NCBI RefSeq assembly: GCF_000264295.1
Contig: NZ_AJXT01000006.1
Coordinates: 62,001 to 126,000, forward strand
Direction: 5' to 3'
DNA length: 64,000 bases
From: Rhodanobacter spathiphylli B39
GTDB taxonomy: Bacteria; Pseudomonadota; Gammaproteobacteria; Xanthomonadales; Rhodanobacteraceae
A model generated the notes under the pieces. That model searched no databases, was not told where the DNA came from, and saw only the letters and a list, made by a program, of their open reading frames with translations. Positions 55,147-63,766 of the stretch are shown here, one piece after another (the first letter of the stretch is position 1; each line of letters starts with the position of its first letter). The translations under genes were made by a program, and so were the position numbers.

Positions 55147-55164
55147 TTCCCTCCGTCCCCTTTT
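55142..55164 (+). repeat. RAYT 3' tag, copy C
   Basis: CTTAATTCCCTCCGTCCCCTTTT at the end of relic 3. Copies D and E at 55292 and 56676 are the same sequence without an attached transposase. Confidence 0.78.
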
Positions 55165-55412
55165 GGGCGTGGCGCCGTTCTCCACTGCACTTATTGCAAT
55201 GAATATTGATGATCTTTGCATTCATACGATTCAAGGCTAAAACCGGTGCTCACACAATAAGTAATCAACGGGCGCGTAGGCAATTACAGCGACTTAATTC
55301 CCTCCGTCCCCTTTCGTTTGGCAAAGCACGCGAAAAAATACGACGATTTGGCCATCCGAAGAGGCTTAAGTAAGTGCCATTCGAACCTGACCCCTTTTTC
55401 CTCTTTTGCTCC
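55165..55412. other. AT-rich intergenic stretch with repeats
   Basis: No gene. It contains tag copy D (ACTTAATTCCCTCCGTCCCC at 55291) and a variant of tag 2 (GAACCTGACCCCTTTTT, 55385-55401) just before the FISUMP gene stop. Confidence 0.55.
55292..55314 (+). repeat. RAYT 3' tag, copy D (orphan)
   Basis: The sequence CTTAATTCCCTCCGTCCCC followed by TTTC, without a transposase next to it. Confidence 0.75.
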
Positions 55413-56186
55413 TTATGTCTGCCGGACGTATCTTACGGAATTCCACTGAGCGCCGACAAATTCCTCGATGTAAACCGATTTTTTTTGTAGATCAAACGCC
55501 AGGTACTTCTGCGTGGGATGCGCTTTTCCTGTTACATCACGCCACGGTGAGCCGACAGTACTAGTCCAGATCAAACAAGAATTTCCAATCCCGCCAAAAC
55601 CTCCAGCAAAATCTCTACATCCGGGAAGCGTTATATTTAATCCAGATTTACCACCCGCAAGAAGGTCATCTATTGGATCTTTATAAAGCGAAAGTAAGGC
55701 CAGTACATCAGCTTCGGTGGGAAGACGCCAACCATTCGGGGCTAGTTGGGATGCCAAATTGTAAGGGTATATTCGACCATTAGCAGCTATCTGAGAAACA
55801 GAATTCCCTGGTGCCGAGCTACCAGGGTGATCAAACGCATAGTTCTGCGAGAACCATTCCTTGCCCTCAATCAAAACGGTCGAATAAACCTTCCCATCTC
55901 GCGTGTCCGTAGTTTTACCGGGAACACCTATAGATTTGTCCGTGGGCAGTAGACTTGGCTCAATTACGATTTGTTCGCCTGGTGGAATGTGGCGTTGCCC
56001 CTCCCATGACAGCGCTCCATCGAGTGACAGCAATTGCACCACATGTTCCCCGGGATTGACTTCAAAGTGCTTGAAGATATTGGCGAAAACTTCCCCTAGG
56101 GATACTCCGTCGACAATGACGAATGCATCTACGGGACAGCGAATCATCAGGTACGAACAGCCGCTTTCAAACTCATTTTCGTTCAT
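55413..56186 (-). CDS. PEGA-FISUMP protein
   Basis: A 257-residue protein without signal peptide, ATG at 56186 with AAGGAA. Residues 10-85 resemble a PEGA-like beta domain (SYLMIRCPVDAFVIVDGVSL, VNPGEHVVQLLSLDG). Residues 105-257 are the Fibrobacter succinogenes major paralogous (FISUMP) domain: DGKVYSTVLIEGKEWFSQNYAF, WRLPTEADVLALLSLY, CLIWTSTVGSPWRD and WNSVRYVRQT. FISUMP proteins are mostly surface proteins of Bacteroidota/Fibrobacteres; a signal-less copy in this background suggests transfer. Its DNA is clearly AT-richer than the core. Function unknown. Confidence 0.82.
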   Translation of the reverse strand: MNENEFESGCSYLMIRCPVDAFVIVDGVSLGEVFANIFKHFEVNPGEHVVQLLSLDGALSWEGQRHIPPGEQIVIEPSLLPTDKSIGVPGKTTDTRDGKVYSTVLIEGKEWFSQNYAFDHPGSSAPGNSVSQIAANGRIYPYNLASQLAPNGWRLPTEADVLALLSLYKDPIDDLLAGGKSGLNITLPGCRDFAGGFGGIGNSCLIWTSTVGSPWRDVTGKAHPTQKYLAFDLQKKSVYIEEFVGAQWNSVRYVRQT

Positions 56187-56207
56187 CGCCAATTCCTTAT
56201 TTATGTG

Positions 56208-56232
56208 AAGAACGGGGTCAGGTTCACTTACC
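56208..56232 (-). repeat. tag 2 repeat (inverted copy)
   Basis: Read on the minus strand GTAAGTGAACCTGACCCCGTT. It precedes the FISUMP gene and is inverted with respect to the copies at 56304, 56583 and 56640. Confidence 0.75.
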
Positions 56233-56300
56233 AAAGGGGGCATTGCTTTCCCATACAAGGATTTGTGCGCGTCAGGCCGTCACACCAGCTATCTCACAAA

Positions 56301-56338
56301 CATTCAAACGACTGTAAGTGAACCTGACCCCGTTTTCG
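56301..56338 (+). repeat. tag 2 repeat
   Basis: CATTCAAACGACTGTAAGTG followed by AACCTGACCCCGTTTTCG. It overlaps the 3' end of the IF2_N-like gene and supplies its last codons and stop. Confidence 0.75.
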
Positions 56339-56489
56339 CTTCTCGGTAACGCTGCAATTTGACCTGGTCCGACTGACTAACGATGTCATGTACATTCGAG
56401 ACAGGCAGACCAGCGCTCTGAAGATCGGCAAGTAACTTGTCCACTGGCATGTCAAGTCTTTGCGCCAAATCCTCCACAGTCTCGTACAT
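56304..56489 (-). CDS. IF2_N-like small protein ending inside a repeat
   Basis: A 61-residue peptide from ATG 56489, which has GAGGAGG upstream. MYETVEDLAQRLDMPVDKLL, then LQSAGLPVSNVHDIVSQSD resembles the N-terminal helical domain of translation initiation factor IF2 (a small domain also found in stand-alone proteins). Its C-terminus AKTGSGSLTVV and stop are encoded by the inverted reading of the tag 2 repeat, so the original C-terminus was probably lost when the repeat inserted. Whether it is expressed is unknown. Confidence 0.6.
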   Translation of the reverse strand: MYETVEDLAQRLDMPVDKLLADLQSAGLPVSNVHDIVSQSDQVKLQRYREAKTGSGSLTVV

Positions 56490-56582
56490 GAGATCCTCCT
56501 CGTCCTGAAGCTTTTTTCCGACGAACGCGTGAGAGACATTTGGGCTCTGCAAATAATGTTACTGCCTCTTTAGATCACACAT

Positions 56583-56616
56583 CTTCAAACGACTCTAAGT
56601 GAACCTGACGCCGTTT
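56583..56616 (+). repeat. tag 2 repeat (variant)
   Basis: CTTCAAACGACTCTAAGTGA then ACCTGACGCCGTTTC, differing from the consensus by CTC for CTG-type and CGCC for CCCC. Confidence 0.7.
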
Positions 56617-56639
56617 CTTGACCCCGTTTCTCGCAATTC

Positions 56640-56673
56640 AAACGACTGTAAGTGAACCTGACCCCGTTTTTCT
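56640..56673 (+). repeat. tag 2 repeat
   Basis: AAACGACTGTAAGTGAACCT followed by GACCCCGTTTTTC. It joins directly to RAYT tag copy E. Confidence 0.75.
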
Positions 56674-56675
56674 TC

Positions 56676-56698
56676 CTTAATTCCCTCCGTCCCCTTTT
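56676..56698 (+). repeat. RAYT 3' tag, copy E (orphan)
   Basis: CTTAATTCCCTCCGTCCCCT followed by TTT, adjacent to tag 2. It marks the boundary with the AT-rich genes. Confidence 0.75.
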
Positions 56699-56705
56699 GG
56701 GGATT

Positions 56706-57032
56706 TTAAATACCTTCAAAAAAACTATCTAAAGACTTATCAGGAAAAAATGCACTTGCGCTAGCCGCTTCAAATAGCATTCGCATTTCCTCATAATCTT
56801 CAACCTCATACTGATTACAAGAAAAGCCCGTTTCGTCCCCATCCGCACTGACAATGTATAGATGATAAGATGCCATCTCTCTATCGTGATCGAAGTGATA
56901 GCTAACGGTCACTGTCGTACCATTCTGGACACAGAAATAGCTACTTTCGCTAGCCCCTTTCCAATGAAGGCGACCTTCATTCGTGGCTCGAAAAAGTCTA
57001 CTAAAGAACGAGCCCAATATTCTCGGGATCAT
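56706..57032 (-). CDS. small unknown protein in AT-rich island
   Basis: A 108-residue protein. The ATG overlaps the stop of the upstream membrane-protein gene (ATGA), so the two are translationally coupled. The sequence is mixed alpha/beta with aromatic strands (TTVTVSYHFDHDREMASYHLYIVSADG) and an acidic C-terminal helix (VEDYEEMRMLFEAA). No family recognised. Codons are AT-rich compared with the core genes, which suggests transfer. The size and coupling would fit a regulatory, immunity or adaptor subunit. Confidence 0.65.
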   Translation of the reverse strand: MIPRILGSFFSRLFRATNEGRLHWKGASESSYFCVQNGTTVTVSYHFDHDREMASYHLYIVSADGDETGFSCNQYEVEDYEEMRMLFEAASASAFFPDKSLDSFFEGI

Positions 57033-57598
57033 ACTGGTTTCTCCCCAATAAGTTGATCCTTAACTGCCGAGGATCTCTGGCCGGCCAATTCGGATAAGTG
57101 GCCCAAAATCGTTCGCAACGCTACTAAAGTATTCTGACGCAGCAGCTTATCTTTGGCGGAACTCTTGTATGCATACAAACGAGCCCGACATTCAGAATGC
57201 AAAGATTCACCATCGGCAAGCTGATCACGAAATGTTTTCGAGTAAACCTTAATTATTCCATTTAATGCAGTCGGCGGGATCGCTACCTCATCCTCCAAGG
57301 CGCAGATTGCCGTTCCGAGAAATTCCTGGCACTCAACAACCTCCTGTATCATATGAAAATCAGCAATTACTCCCGAAACTTTTTCTGCTTCCCCAAATAT
57401 CTGCTGAGCAATACCTCTCGCTCTTATAATTTCCACAAGAGCCACAACTGTCGCATACACCGTGACGAAAGTTCCAATTGTAGAAAAGGCGGTACTGTGA
57501 TTGCCGGAGAGAAGATCTGGATACCAATGTGCAACCCCGAAAAACGCCGCCAACACTGGAATTAACGCCAAACTTGGAACAAGTAAACTCCTGAACAT
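57029..57598 (-). CDS. two-helix membrane protein, unknown family, AT-rich
   Basis: A 189-residue protein; ATG at 57598 is chosen because AGGTGAG sits 6 bases upstream (57604 is close by). Two N-terminal membrane helices (LLVPSLALIPVLAAFFGVAHW and FSTIGTFVTVYATVVALVEII) precede a 130-residue helical cytoplasmic part with cysteine-containing segments (MIQEVVECQEFLGTAICALED). Not recognised. It is coupled to the 108-residue gene. A small membrane-anchored protein with a coupled partner in a mobile island resembles defence or toxin-antitoxin layouts, but no motif supports that. Confidence 0.65.
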   Translation of the reverse strand: MFRSLLVPSLALIPVLAAFFGVAHWYPDLLSGNHSTAFSTIGTFVTVYATVVALVEIIRARGIAQQIFGEAEKVSGVIADFHMIQEVVECQEFLGTAICALEDEVAIPPTALNGIIKVYSKTFRDQLADGESLHSECRARLYAYKSSAKDKLLRQNTLVALRTILGHLSELAGQRSSAVKDQLIGEKPV

Positions 57599-57921
57599 AG
57601 ACATCTCACCTAAAAGGGGATAAGGCAAATATCAAATTCCCTCACGTAACAAAAGCACCGAATTAGATCAGTCCCAAGAGTTCATGCAAATCAACATTGC
57701 CCTCCCAAAAAGTGCAATTTGACTGATACTTTTCGTGCGTAGGAGTGAGCCGAACTCATTGCTCTCACTAACACAACCTAGCTTATGAGACATATTTAGC
57801 TACTTTCTTATCAATAATTTGTCTGATTTCCTTACCCCTTCCAGAGTCGACTTTTCAGAATGTGCACTCTGATACCTGTTTGCGTGCTGGCACCCTTTCT
57901 ACGAATGACTAAGAGACTTCG
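57599..57921. other. AT-rich intergenic region, 323 bp
   Basis: No gene recognised. It is the most AT-rich stretch of the window; it may contain the promoters for the minus-strand pair at 57598. No repeats of the two tag families were seen in it. Confidence 0.55.
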
Positions 57922-58938
57922 TTAGTGAGACCCACCGCTCGACGTCGATTTGGTCATCAACTCAAGTACAGACTTGTTCACGCCACCATCCGCCCCCTCT
58001 TTTGCAAATCCCGTGTCTTGGGAACCAAAAATGCATGAAGAAGCATAAGCTAAAATGATGTCTTGCGAGCCTGAAGTGGTGCCAGCATCAACCAACACAC
58101 GATATGTTTGAAGGGCCGTCTGTCTATGCCTGTTCAATACCACGTTATGTTGGTGAGCCAAGAAGTTTTTCGCGCACAGCGTGATCACACCAGCAAGCGT
58201 AACAAAGACCAGGATTTTTCCTGTTACGAATTCGATGGCGTCGAATTGATTATCCACCTTTAGCCATGAAAATTTGAATGCGAGAGCTGAAAATACAGCA
58301 AATATAATCGTCACCACAATGGAAGTCGCTGTCGCATTCCTCCACCAACGAGCCTGCCCTTGATGATCGTCCGCTCGCCTTTTAAAGAACTCCGCCTGCT
58401 GAGACACTCCTTGTTCTGCCGCAACCGCTTGAATATTCTTTAACATGTCCTCTGCTTTAGTTTCTTTGGCCGCGAGTTCGCTAGTGACGGCATTTGCTCG
58501 ATCCTCAATATCCTGAAGAACCGATCGCGCCCTGCTCTCCAATGACGCGGAGTCTGTATTGTTCGCAATACCAAATGCGATAAATTGCCACAACTCAGGG
58601 AATGCAGAATCGTATGCAGAAGTAACTTGTTGAATCAGGTTGCTGCGTATTTGAATAGAATTATTTTGACTAGCGGAAAATTCCATTATTTCAGAAAATC
58701 TATTGAAGTCAGCGTCAGCGCGCCCCTTAATGATGTTAAGTTGCGAATCGACAAGGCTATCCAATATAGACGCAGGAACACGCTTAAAAAGGTCTACAAG
58801 CTTTTGTGCTGGCGCCACCGCCTCTTCGAACGACAACTGCCTGCCCAGCTCATCGACGCGAGCCAAGGTTTTTGTGTCAAAACGTTGAATACGCTCTAAC
58901 GACGCGTTCGTTTGGTCCAACAAGTCTTCTGAACTCAT
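57922..58938 (-). CDS. coiled-coil membrane protein of unknown function, AT-rich
   Basis: A 338-residue protein with AAGGGGGCGAG upstream of the ATG. The first 190 residues are helical and coiled-coil-like (MSSEDLLDQTNASLERIQRF, LESRARSVLQDIEDRANAVT), followed by two membrane helices (ATSIVVTIIFAVFSALAFKFSW and GKILVFVTLAGVITLCAKNFL), then a helical cytoplasmic tail with a Ser/Thr-rich end (KSTSSGGSH). Family not recognised; similar layouts occur in proteins of bacterial defence islands and in uncharacterised membrane proteins. It starts 34 bases downstream of the icmF stop on the same strand, but differs strongly in base composition, so its junction with icmF is the likely island edge. Confidence 0.7.
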   Translation of the reverse strand: MSSEDLLDQTNASLERIQRFDTKTLARVDELGRQLSFEEAVAPAQKLVDLFKRVPASILDSLVDSQLNIIKGRADADFNRFSEIMEFSASQNNSIQIRSNLIQQVTSAYDSAFPELWQFIAFGIANNTDSASLESRARSVLQDIEDRANAVTSELAAKETKAEDMLKNIQAVAAEQGVSQQAEFFKRRADDHQGQARWWRNATATSIVVTIIFAVFSALAFKFSWLKVDNQFDAIEFVTGKILVFVTLAGVITLCAKNFLAHQHNVVLNRHRQTALQTYRVLVDAGTTSGSQDIILAYASSCIFGSQDTGFAKEGADGGVNKSVLELMTKSTSSGGSH

Positions 58939-58971
58939 TACTCGCCCCCTTAGAATTTTCGAATTACGCCC

Positions 58972-61900
58972 TCACATATTCCGCCGATACTCCCCACCCA
59001 CCTCATAAAGCGCATGCGAAATCTGCCCCAACGAGTTGTACTTAACCGCCTCAATCAACTCCTCAAACACATTCCGCCTCTCCCGCGCCGTCGCCTGCAA
59101 CACCTTCAAACTATTCCCAGCCAAAGCATTCCGCGCCTCACCATACAACCTAACATTAGCAATCTGCGCCCCCTTCTCCTCCTCCGTTGACCGAATCAAC
59201 TCAATCTCCGTAGCAATCTCCCCCGCATGATCCTTCGGCAAAAAGGTATTCACGCCAATCAACGGCAACGACCCGTCATGCTTCTTGTGCTCGTAATACA
59301 TCGACTCATCCTGGATCTTGCCACGCTGATACATCGTATCCATCGCGCCCAGCACCCCGCCGCGCTCGCTGATCGCCTCGAACTCCTTGTACACCGCCTC
59401 CTCGACCAGGTCAGTCAACGTGTCGACCACGTAACTCCCCTGCCACGGGTTCTCGTTGAAATTGAGGCCGAGTTCCTTGTTGATGATCATCTGGATCGCC
59501 ACGGCGCGTCGCACGCTTTCTTCGGTGGGCGTGGTGATCGCCTCGTCGTAGGCGTTGGTGTGCAGGGAGTTGCAGTTGTCGAACAGGGCGTACATCGCCT
59601 GCAGCGTGGTGCGGATGTCGTTGAACTGGATTTCCTGGGCGTGCAGCGAGCGGCCTGAAGTCTGGATGTGGTACTTCATCATCTGGCTGCGGCTGCTGGC
59701 GCCGTAGCGCTCGCGCATGGCGCGGGCCCATATGCGGCGAGCGACGCGGCCGATGACGGTGTATTCCGGGTCCATGCCGTTGGAGAAGAAGAAGCTGAGG
59801 TTGGGCGCGAAGTCGTCCACCTTCATGCCGCGGGCGAGGTAGTACTCGACGATGGTGAAGCCGTTGCTCAGGGTGAAGGCGAGCTGGCTGATCGGGTTGG
59901 CGCCGGCTTCGGCGATGTGATAACCGCTGATGCTGACCGAGTAGAAGTTGCGCACCTTGTGGTCGACGAAGTACTGCTGGATGTCGCCCATCATGCGCAG
60001 CGCGAATTCGGTGGAGAAGATGCAGGTGTTCTGCGCCTGGTCTTCCTTGAGGATGTCGGCCTGCACGGTGCCGCGCACCTGGGTCAGGGTTTCGGTCTTG
60101 ATGCGCGCGTAGGTTTCGGCATCGACCAGTTCGTCGCCGGACACGCCGAGCAGGCCTAGCCCCAGTCCGTCGTTGCCCTTGGGCAGCTCGCCCAGGTATT
60201 GCGGGCGCTGGCGGCCTTCGTAGAGCTTGGCGATCTTCTTCTCCGCTTCCGCCCAGCGGGCGTCGTCGGCCTTGAGGTATTTCTCCACGTTCTGGTCGAT
60301 GGCGGTGTTCATGAACATCGCCAGGATCATCGGCGCGGGGCCGTTGATGGTCATCGACACCGAGGTGCTGGGCGCGCTCAAGTCGAAGCCTGAGTACAGC
60401 TTCTTCATGTCGTCGAGCGTGGCGATGTTGACGCCGGAGTTGCCGATCTTGCCGTAGATGTCCGGGCGCGGCGCGGGGTCCTCGCCGTACAGGGTGACCG
60501 AGTCGAACGCGGTGGACAGGCGCGTGGCGGCGCCGCCCTGGCTCAGGTAATGGAAGCGGCGGTTGGTGCGCTCGGGCGTGCCTTCGCCGGCGAACATGCG
60601 GGTGGGATCTTCGCCGCTGCGGCGGTACGGATAGACGCCGCCGGTGTACGGGTAGTGGCCGGGCAGGTTTTCCTTGCCGAGGAAGGTGACGAGCTCGCCC
60701 CAGTCCTTGGACTTGGGCGGGGCGACCTTGGGGATCTTCTGGTGGCTCAGCGATTCGCGGTAGTTGTCGACGCGGATGACCTTGTCGCGCACCTTGTATT
60801 CGTTGACGTCGGCGGTAACTGATTGATACAGCGCCGGCCATTCGCGCAGCTGGTGAATCGCTTCGTGGCTGAGTTCCTTCAGCGCCGCGTTGTAGCGCTG
60901 GCGCAGGGTGATGAGGCTGCGGTCGACGCTGCTTTCTCCCCTCTCCCCTTGGGAGAGGGGTTGGGGGTGAGGGTTCGGGGTCAGGTTGGAATCTCGCGCT
61001 CCGGCCGTACCCTCACCCTCGGTCCCTCTCCCGGAGGGAGAGGGATGCAAATCGGCGCTGCTGTACAGGTCGAGCGGGCGCGGCAGCTTGTCGTCGCCCA
61101 GTTCCTTCAGCGACTCGTAGTAGTGCTGCGCCTTGCTGGCGAATTCGGCCTGGGTCTCGATGCCCTTGTTGATGGCGCGGCCCTGCTCGGCGATCTCGGC
61201 GAGGTAGCGCACGCGGGCGCCGGGGATCAGGACGGTGGCGCGCGGTTCCTTGAGGGTGGTGTCGAGTTGCGGGGTCCAGTTGCATCCGGCTTCGGCTGGG
61301 GCTACCCCACCCTGCCCTCCCCTGGAAGGGGAGGGTTCCACAGCGCCCAGATGCAGTTTCTCGCGCATCAACCGGCACAGATTGGTGAACATCCAGGTCA
61401 CGCCCGGATCGTTGAACTGGCTGGCGATGGTGGGATAGACCGGCACGTCGTCGTCCTTGACGGTGAACGCGGTGCGGTTGCGCTTCCACTGCTTGCGAAT
61501 GTCGCGCAGCGCGTCTTCGGCGCCGCGCTTGTCGAACTTGTTCAGCACGATGAGCTCGGCGAAGTCGATCATGTCGATCTTCTCCAGCTGGCTGGCGGCG
61601 CCGTAGTCGCTGGTCATCACGTAGACCGGGAAGTCGACCAGGTCGACGATTTCCGAATCGCTCTGGCCGATGCCGGCGGTCTCGACGATCACCAGGTCGT
61701 ACGGCTGGCTCTTCAGGAAGTCGATGCAGTCGTGCAGCACCACGCTGGTGGCGGCGTGCTGGCGGCGGGTGGCCATGGAGCGCATGTAGACGCGATGGGA
61801 CCTCAACGAGTTCATGCGGATGCGGTCGCCCAGCAGCGCACCACCGGAACGGCGACGGGTGGGATCGACGGCGAGCACGGCGATGCGCATTTCGGGGAAG

Positions 61901-62592
61901 GCGTGCAGGAAGCGCAGCAGCAGTTCGTCCACCACGGACGACTTGCCGGCGCCGCCGGTGCCGGTGAGGCCGAGCACCGGGGTCTGCTTGCCGGCCAGCT
62001 TCCATTCCTTGCGCAGGCGTTCCAGCTCGGCGTCGCCGAGGCGACCTTCCTCGATGGTGGAAAGCATGTGGCCGATGGAGATTTCGTCGTCGACGTCGAC
62101 CTTGCTGGCCGCGGTTTCGACGCGCTGGTCGACCGCGGCGCGGGTGCGGTTCATCACGTCCTCGATCATCTCGACCAGGCCCAGCTTCATGCCGTCGTTC
62201 GGATGGTAGATGCGCTCGACGCCGTAGGCCTGCAGTTCGCGGATTTCCTCCGGCGTGATGGTGCCGCCGCCGCCGCCGAACACGCGCACGTGGCCGGCGC
62301 CGCGCTCGCGCAGCATGTCGACCATGTACTTGAAGTACTCGACGTGGCCGCCCTGGTAGGACGACAGCGCGATCGCGTCGGCGTCTTCCTGCAGCGCGGC
62401 GCGCACCACGTCCTCGACCGAGCGGTTGTGGCCCAGGTGGATCACTTCGGCACCCTGCGACTGGATGATCCGCCGCATGATGTTGATGGCGGCATCGTGG
62501 CCATCGAACAGGCTGGCGGCGGTGACGAAGCGCAGCGGGGTGGTTTCCGTCTGGGGGGCGCTGGCGGGAACGTGCTTGGCGGGGGAACTCAT
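58972..62592 (-). CDS. icmF: fused isobutyryl-CoA mutase (IcmF) with two repeat-derived insertions
   Basis: A 1206-residue protein, ATG at 62592. Order: B12-binding domain ([12 protein letters not shown] at residues 30-41 with the lower-ligand His32), a MeaB-like G-domain with P-loop GTGGAGKSS (211-219), [10 protein letters not shown] and NKFDKRG (351-357), then the large and small mutase (methylmalonyl-CoA-type barrel) domains from about residue 590. It interconverts isobutyryl-CoA and n-butyryl-CoA using adenosylcobalamin, with its own chaperone GTPase. Typical IcmF proteins are about 1090 residues; here two low-complexity inserts (about residues 417-446 and 516-555) lie between the G-domain and mutase domain and derive from palindromic intergenic repeat DNA (see the two repeat features). 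Confidence 0.95.
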   Translation of the reverse strand: MSSPAKHVPASAPQTETTPLRFVTAASLFDGHDAAINIMRRIIQSQGAEVIHLGHNRSVEDVVRAALQEDADAIALSSYQGGHVEYFKYMVDMLRERGAGHVRVFGGGGGTITPEEIRELQAYGVERIYHPNDGMKLGLVEMIEDVMNRTRAAVDQRVETAASKVDVDDEISIGHMLSTIEEGRLGDAELERLRKEWKLAGKQTPVLGLTGTGGAGKSSVVDELLLRFLHAFPEMRIAVLAVDPTRRRSGGALLGDRIRMNSLRSHRVYMRSMATRRQHAATSVVLHDCIDFLKSQPYDLVIVETAGIGQSDSEIVDLVDFPVYVMTSDYGAASQLEKIDMIDFAELIVLNKFDKRGAEDALRDIRKQWKRNRTAFTVKDDDVPVYPTIASQFNDPGVTWMFTNLCRLMREKLHLGAVEPSPSRGGQGGVAPAEAGCNWTPQLDTTLKEPRATVLIPGARVRYLAEIAEQGRAINKGIETQAEFASKAQHYYESLKELGDDKLPRPLDLYSSADLHPSPSGRGTEGEGTAGARDSNLTPNPHPQPLSQGERGESSVDRSLITLRQRYNAALKELSHEAIHQLREWPALYQSVTADVNEYKVRDKVIRVDNYRESLSHQKIPKVAPPKSKDWGELVTFLGKENLPGHYPYTGGVYPYRRSGEDPTRMFAGEGTPERTNRRFHYLSQGGAATRLSTAFDSVTLYGEDPAPRPDIYGKIGNSGVNIATLDDMKKLYSGFDLSAPSTSVSMTINGPAPMILAMFMNTAIDQNVEKYLKADDARWAEAEKKIAKLYEGRQRPQYLGELPKGNDGLGLGLLGVSGDELVDAETYARIKTETLTQVRGTVQADILKEDQAQNTCIFSTEFALRMMGDIQQYFVDHKVRNFYSVSISGYHIAEAGANPISQLAFTLSNGFTIVEYYLARGMKVDDFAPNLSFFFSNGMDPEYTVIGRVARRIWARAMRERYGASSRSQMMKYHIQTSGRSLHAQEIQFNDIRTTLQAMYALFDNCNSLHTNAYDEAITTPTEESVRRAVAIQMIINKELGLNFNENPWQGSYVVDTLTDLVEEAVYKEFEAISERGGVLGAMDTMYQRGKIQDESMYYEHKKHDGSLPLIGVNTFLPKDHAGEIATEIELIRSTEEEKGAQIANVRLYGEARNALAGNSLKVLQATARERRNVFEELIEAVKYNSLGQISHALYEVGGEYRRNM
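60930..61047. repeat. icmF: palindromic repeat element inside icmF (insert 2)
   Basis: Two hairpins: CCCCTCTCCC-CTT-GGGAGAGGGG (60938-60960) and CCCTCTCCC-GGA-GGGAGAGGG (61024-61044), joined by TTGGGGGTGAGGGTTCGGGG and a GGTCAGG segment. This sequence is typical of intergenic CCCTCTCCC-type repeats of xanthomonads, but here it is coding on the minus strand ([14 protein letters not shown] ... [16 protein letters not shown]) and keeps the frame. Confidence 0.8.
61257..61344. repeat. icmF: palindromic repeat element inside icmF (insert 1)
   Basis: CCCTCCCC-TGGAA-GGGGAGGG (61315-61335) with flanking GGCTTCGGCTGGGGCTACCC. It is translated as [20 protein letters not shown], in frame, directly after the G-domain. 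Confidence 0.75.
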
Positions 62593-62730
62593 GGCAACTC
62601 CGGCATCGATGCTTGAACCCGTCGATTCTAGTGGATCGACGGCGGGCTCGCGGGATTGCCGGCGTACCTTGGCGTACGGACATGCGGCTGTAACGACCCT
62701 TGCCATCGACGCGTGCGTGGGGATTCACGG

Positions 62731-62808
62731 TCGTCATTCCCGCGAAAGCGGGAATCCATTGGCTTCTCGCAAAGCCGAAGGTGGATTCCCGCTTTCGCGG
62801 GAATGACG
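62731..62808. repeat. inverted pair of CGTCATTCCCGC repeats (MITE-like)
   Basis: CGTCATTCCCGCGAAAGCGG-GAATCCA (62731-62758) and its inverted copy TGGATTCCCGCTTTCGCGGG-AATGACG (62782-62808) enclose about 23 bases. The arms can pair with each other, and each arm also contains its own short hairpin. It is upstream of icmF and the hydrolase gene, in intergenic DNA. Related to the unit at 31103. Confidence 0.8.
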
Positions 62809-62853
62809 GCAACCGGGAGGGCCTGGAGGCGAAGGAGTCGCTGGCGGGAATGG

Positions 62854-63756
62854 CTAGAGGCAGAGCGCCAGATTGGGACTGCCAATCACGCGCGTACCCA
62901 CGTCCTCGCCGCGCACGAAGGCCAGCGCGGCGTCGATGACTTCCGGCGCATCGAGTACGCGGCGATGGCCCAGGCCCTGGGTGGTGAACAGTCGCGCGCC
63001 GGGCCAGAACTGTGCGTAGCGTTCGCCCTCGCCCCACGGCACGTCGGCGTCGTCGAGGTCGTGCACGATCAGTGCGGGCTGGCCCAGCGCAGGCAGGCGG
63101 CGATGCACCTGCAGTTGTTCGACGCTGACGCCGGTGCGGCGCAGCAGCCAGTCGTAGAACGGCTGGCGCAGGTGTTCGCCCAGGCGCACGAAGCGGAAGA
63201 AGCGGCTGGCCGCGGCCTTCATGTCGGCCGCGGGCGCCACCAGGATCAGCCGATCGGCATGCCAGTCCTCATCCTGGGCGAAGGTGACGGCGGCACCGCC
63301 CAGCGAGTGGCCGACGGCCAGCGCGGCGCGGCCGTAGTGTTCGCCGATCGCGTGGATGGTGGCGGTGAATTCGGGCAGCGTGCACAGCTTGCCGCTGCTG
63401 TGGCCGTGGCCGGGCTGGTCGAACGTGACCACGGCGAAGCCCAGCGCACGCAAGCCTGCCACCCACGGCAGGAAGCGCAGGCCGAAGCTGGACCAGCCAT
63501 GCGCCAGCAGTGCGTACGGCTGGGTCGCGGGATCGCCCCACACGTAGGTGGCGATGGATTCGCCGCGGATCTGCAACTCGCCGCGCTGCATCTGCGCATC
63601 GCCCTGCACCGCTTCGGCGCGAACACGGCTGCTGGCGAACGGGGTGGCGAACAGGCGCGCGGCGCGGTTCACGGTGCGCTTCGGCGCGATCCGTCCGCCC
63701 AGCGCGAAGCCGGTGCGCACGGTGGTGAGCTTGAGACGGTCGATGACGGTGGACAT
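62854..63756 (-). CDS. alpha/beta fold hydrolase
   Basis: A 300-residue protein. Oxyanion segment LLAHGWSSFGLRFLPWV, nucleophile elbow AVGHSLGGAAVTFAQ (GHSLG), acidic residues in LIVHDLDDADVPWGEG and the C-terminal histidine in TTQGLGHRRVL. The N-terminal 60 residues are a basic helical extension, not a clear signal peptide. It is 10 bases downstream of a TetR-type regulator on the same strand and therefore probably in an operon with it. Likely lysophospholipase or esterase; substrate unknown. Confidence 0.9.
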   Translation of the reverse strand: MSTVIDRLKLTTVRTGFALGGRIAPKRTVNRAARLFATPFASSRVRAEAVQGDAQMQRGELQIRGESIATYVWGDPATQPYALLAHGWSSFGLRFLPWVAGLRALGFAVVTFDQPGHGHSSGKLCTLPEFTATIHAIGEHYGRAALAVGHSLGGAAVTFAQDEDWHADRLILVAPAADMKAAASRFFRFVRLGEHLRQPFYDWLLRRTGVSVEQLQVHRRLPALGQPALIVHDLDDADVPWGEGERYAQFWPGARLFTTQGLGHRRVLDAPEVIDAALAFVRGEDVGTRVIGSPNLALCL

Positions 63757-63766
63757 GGGGCTTGCC

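Noticed and set aside
53151-56705. A CRISPR array in the repeat-rich region
   Set aside because: The repeats are unevenly spaced, occur in both orientations, and are linked to RAYT ends; there are no regular spacers and no cas genes.
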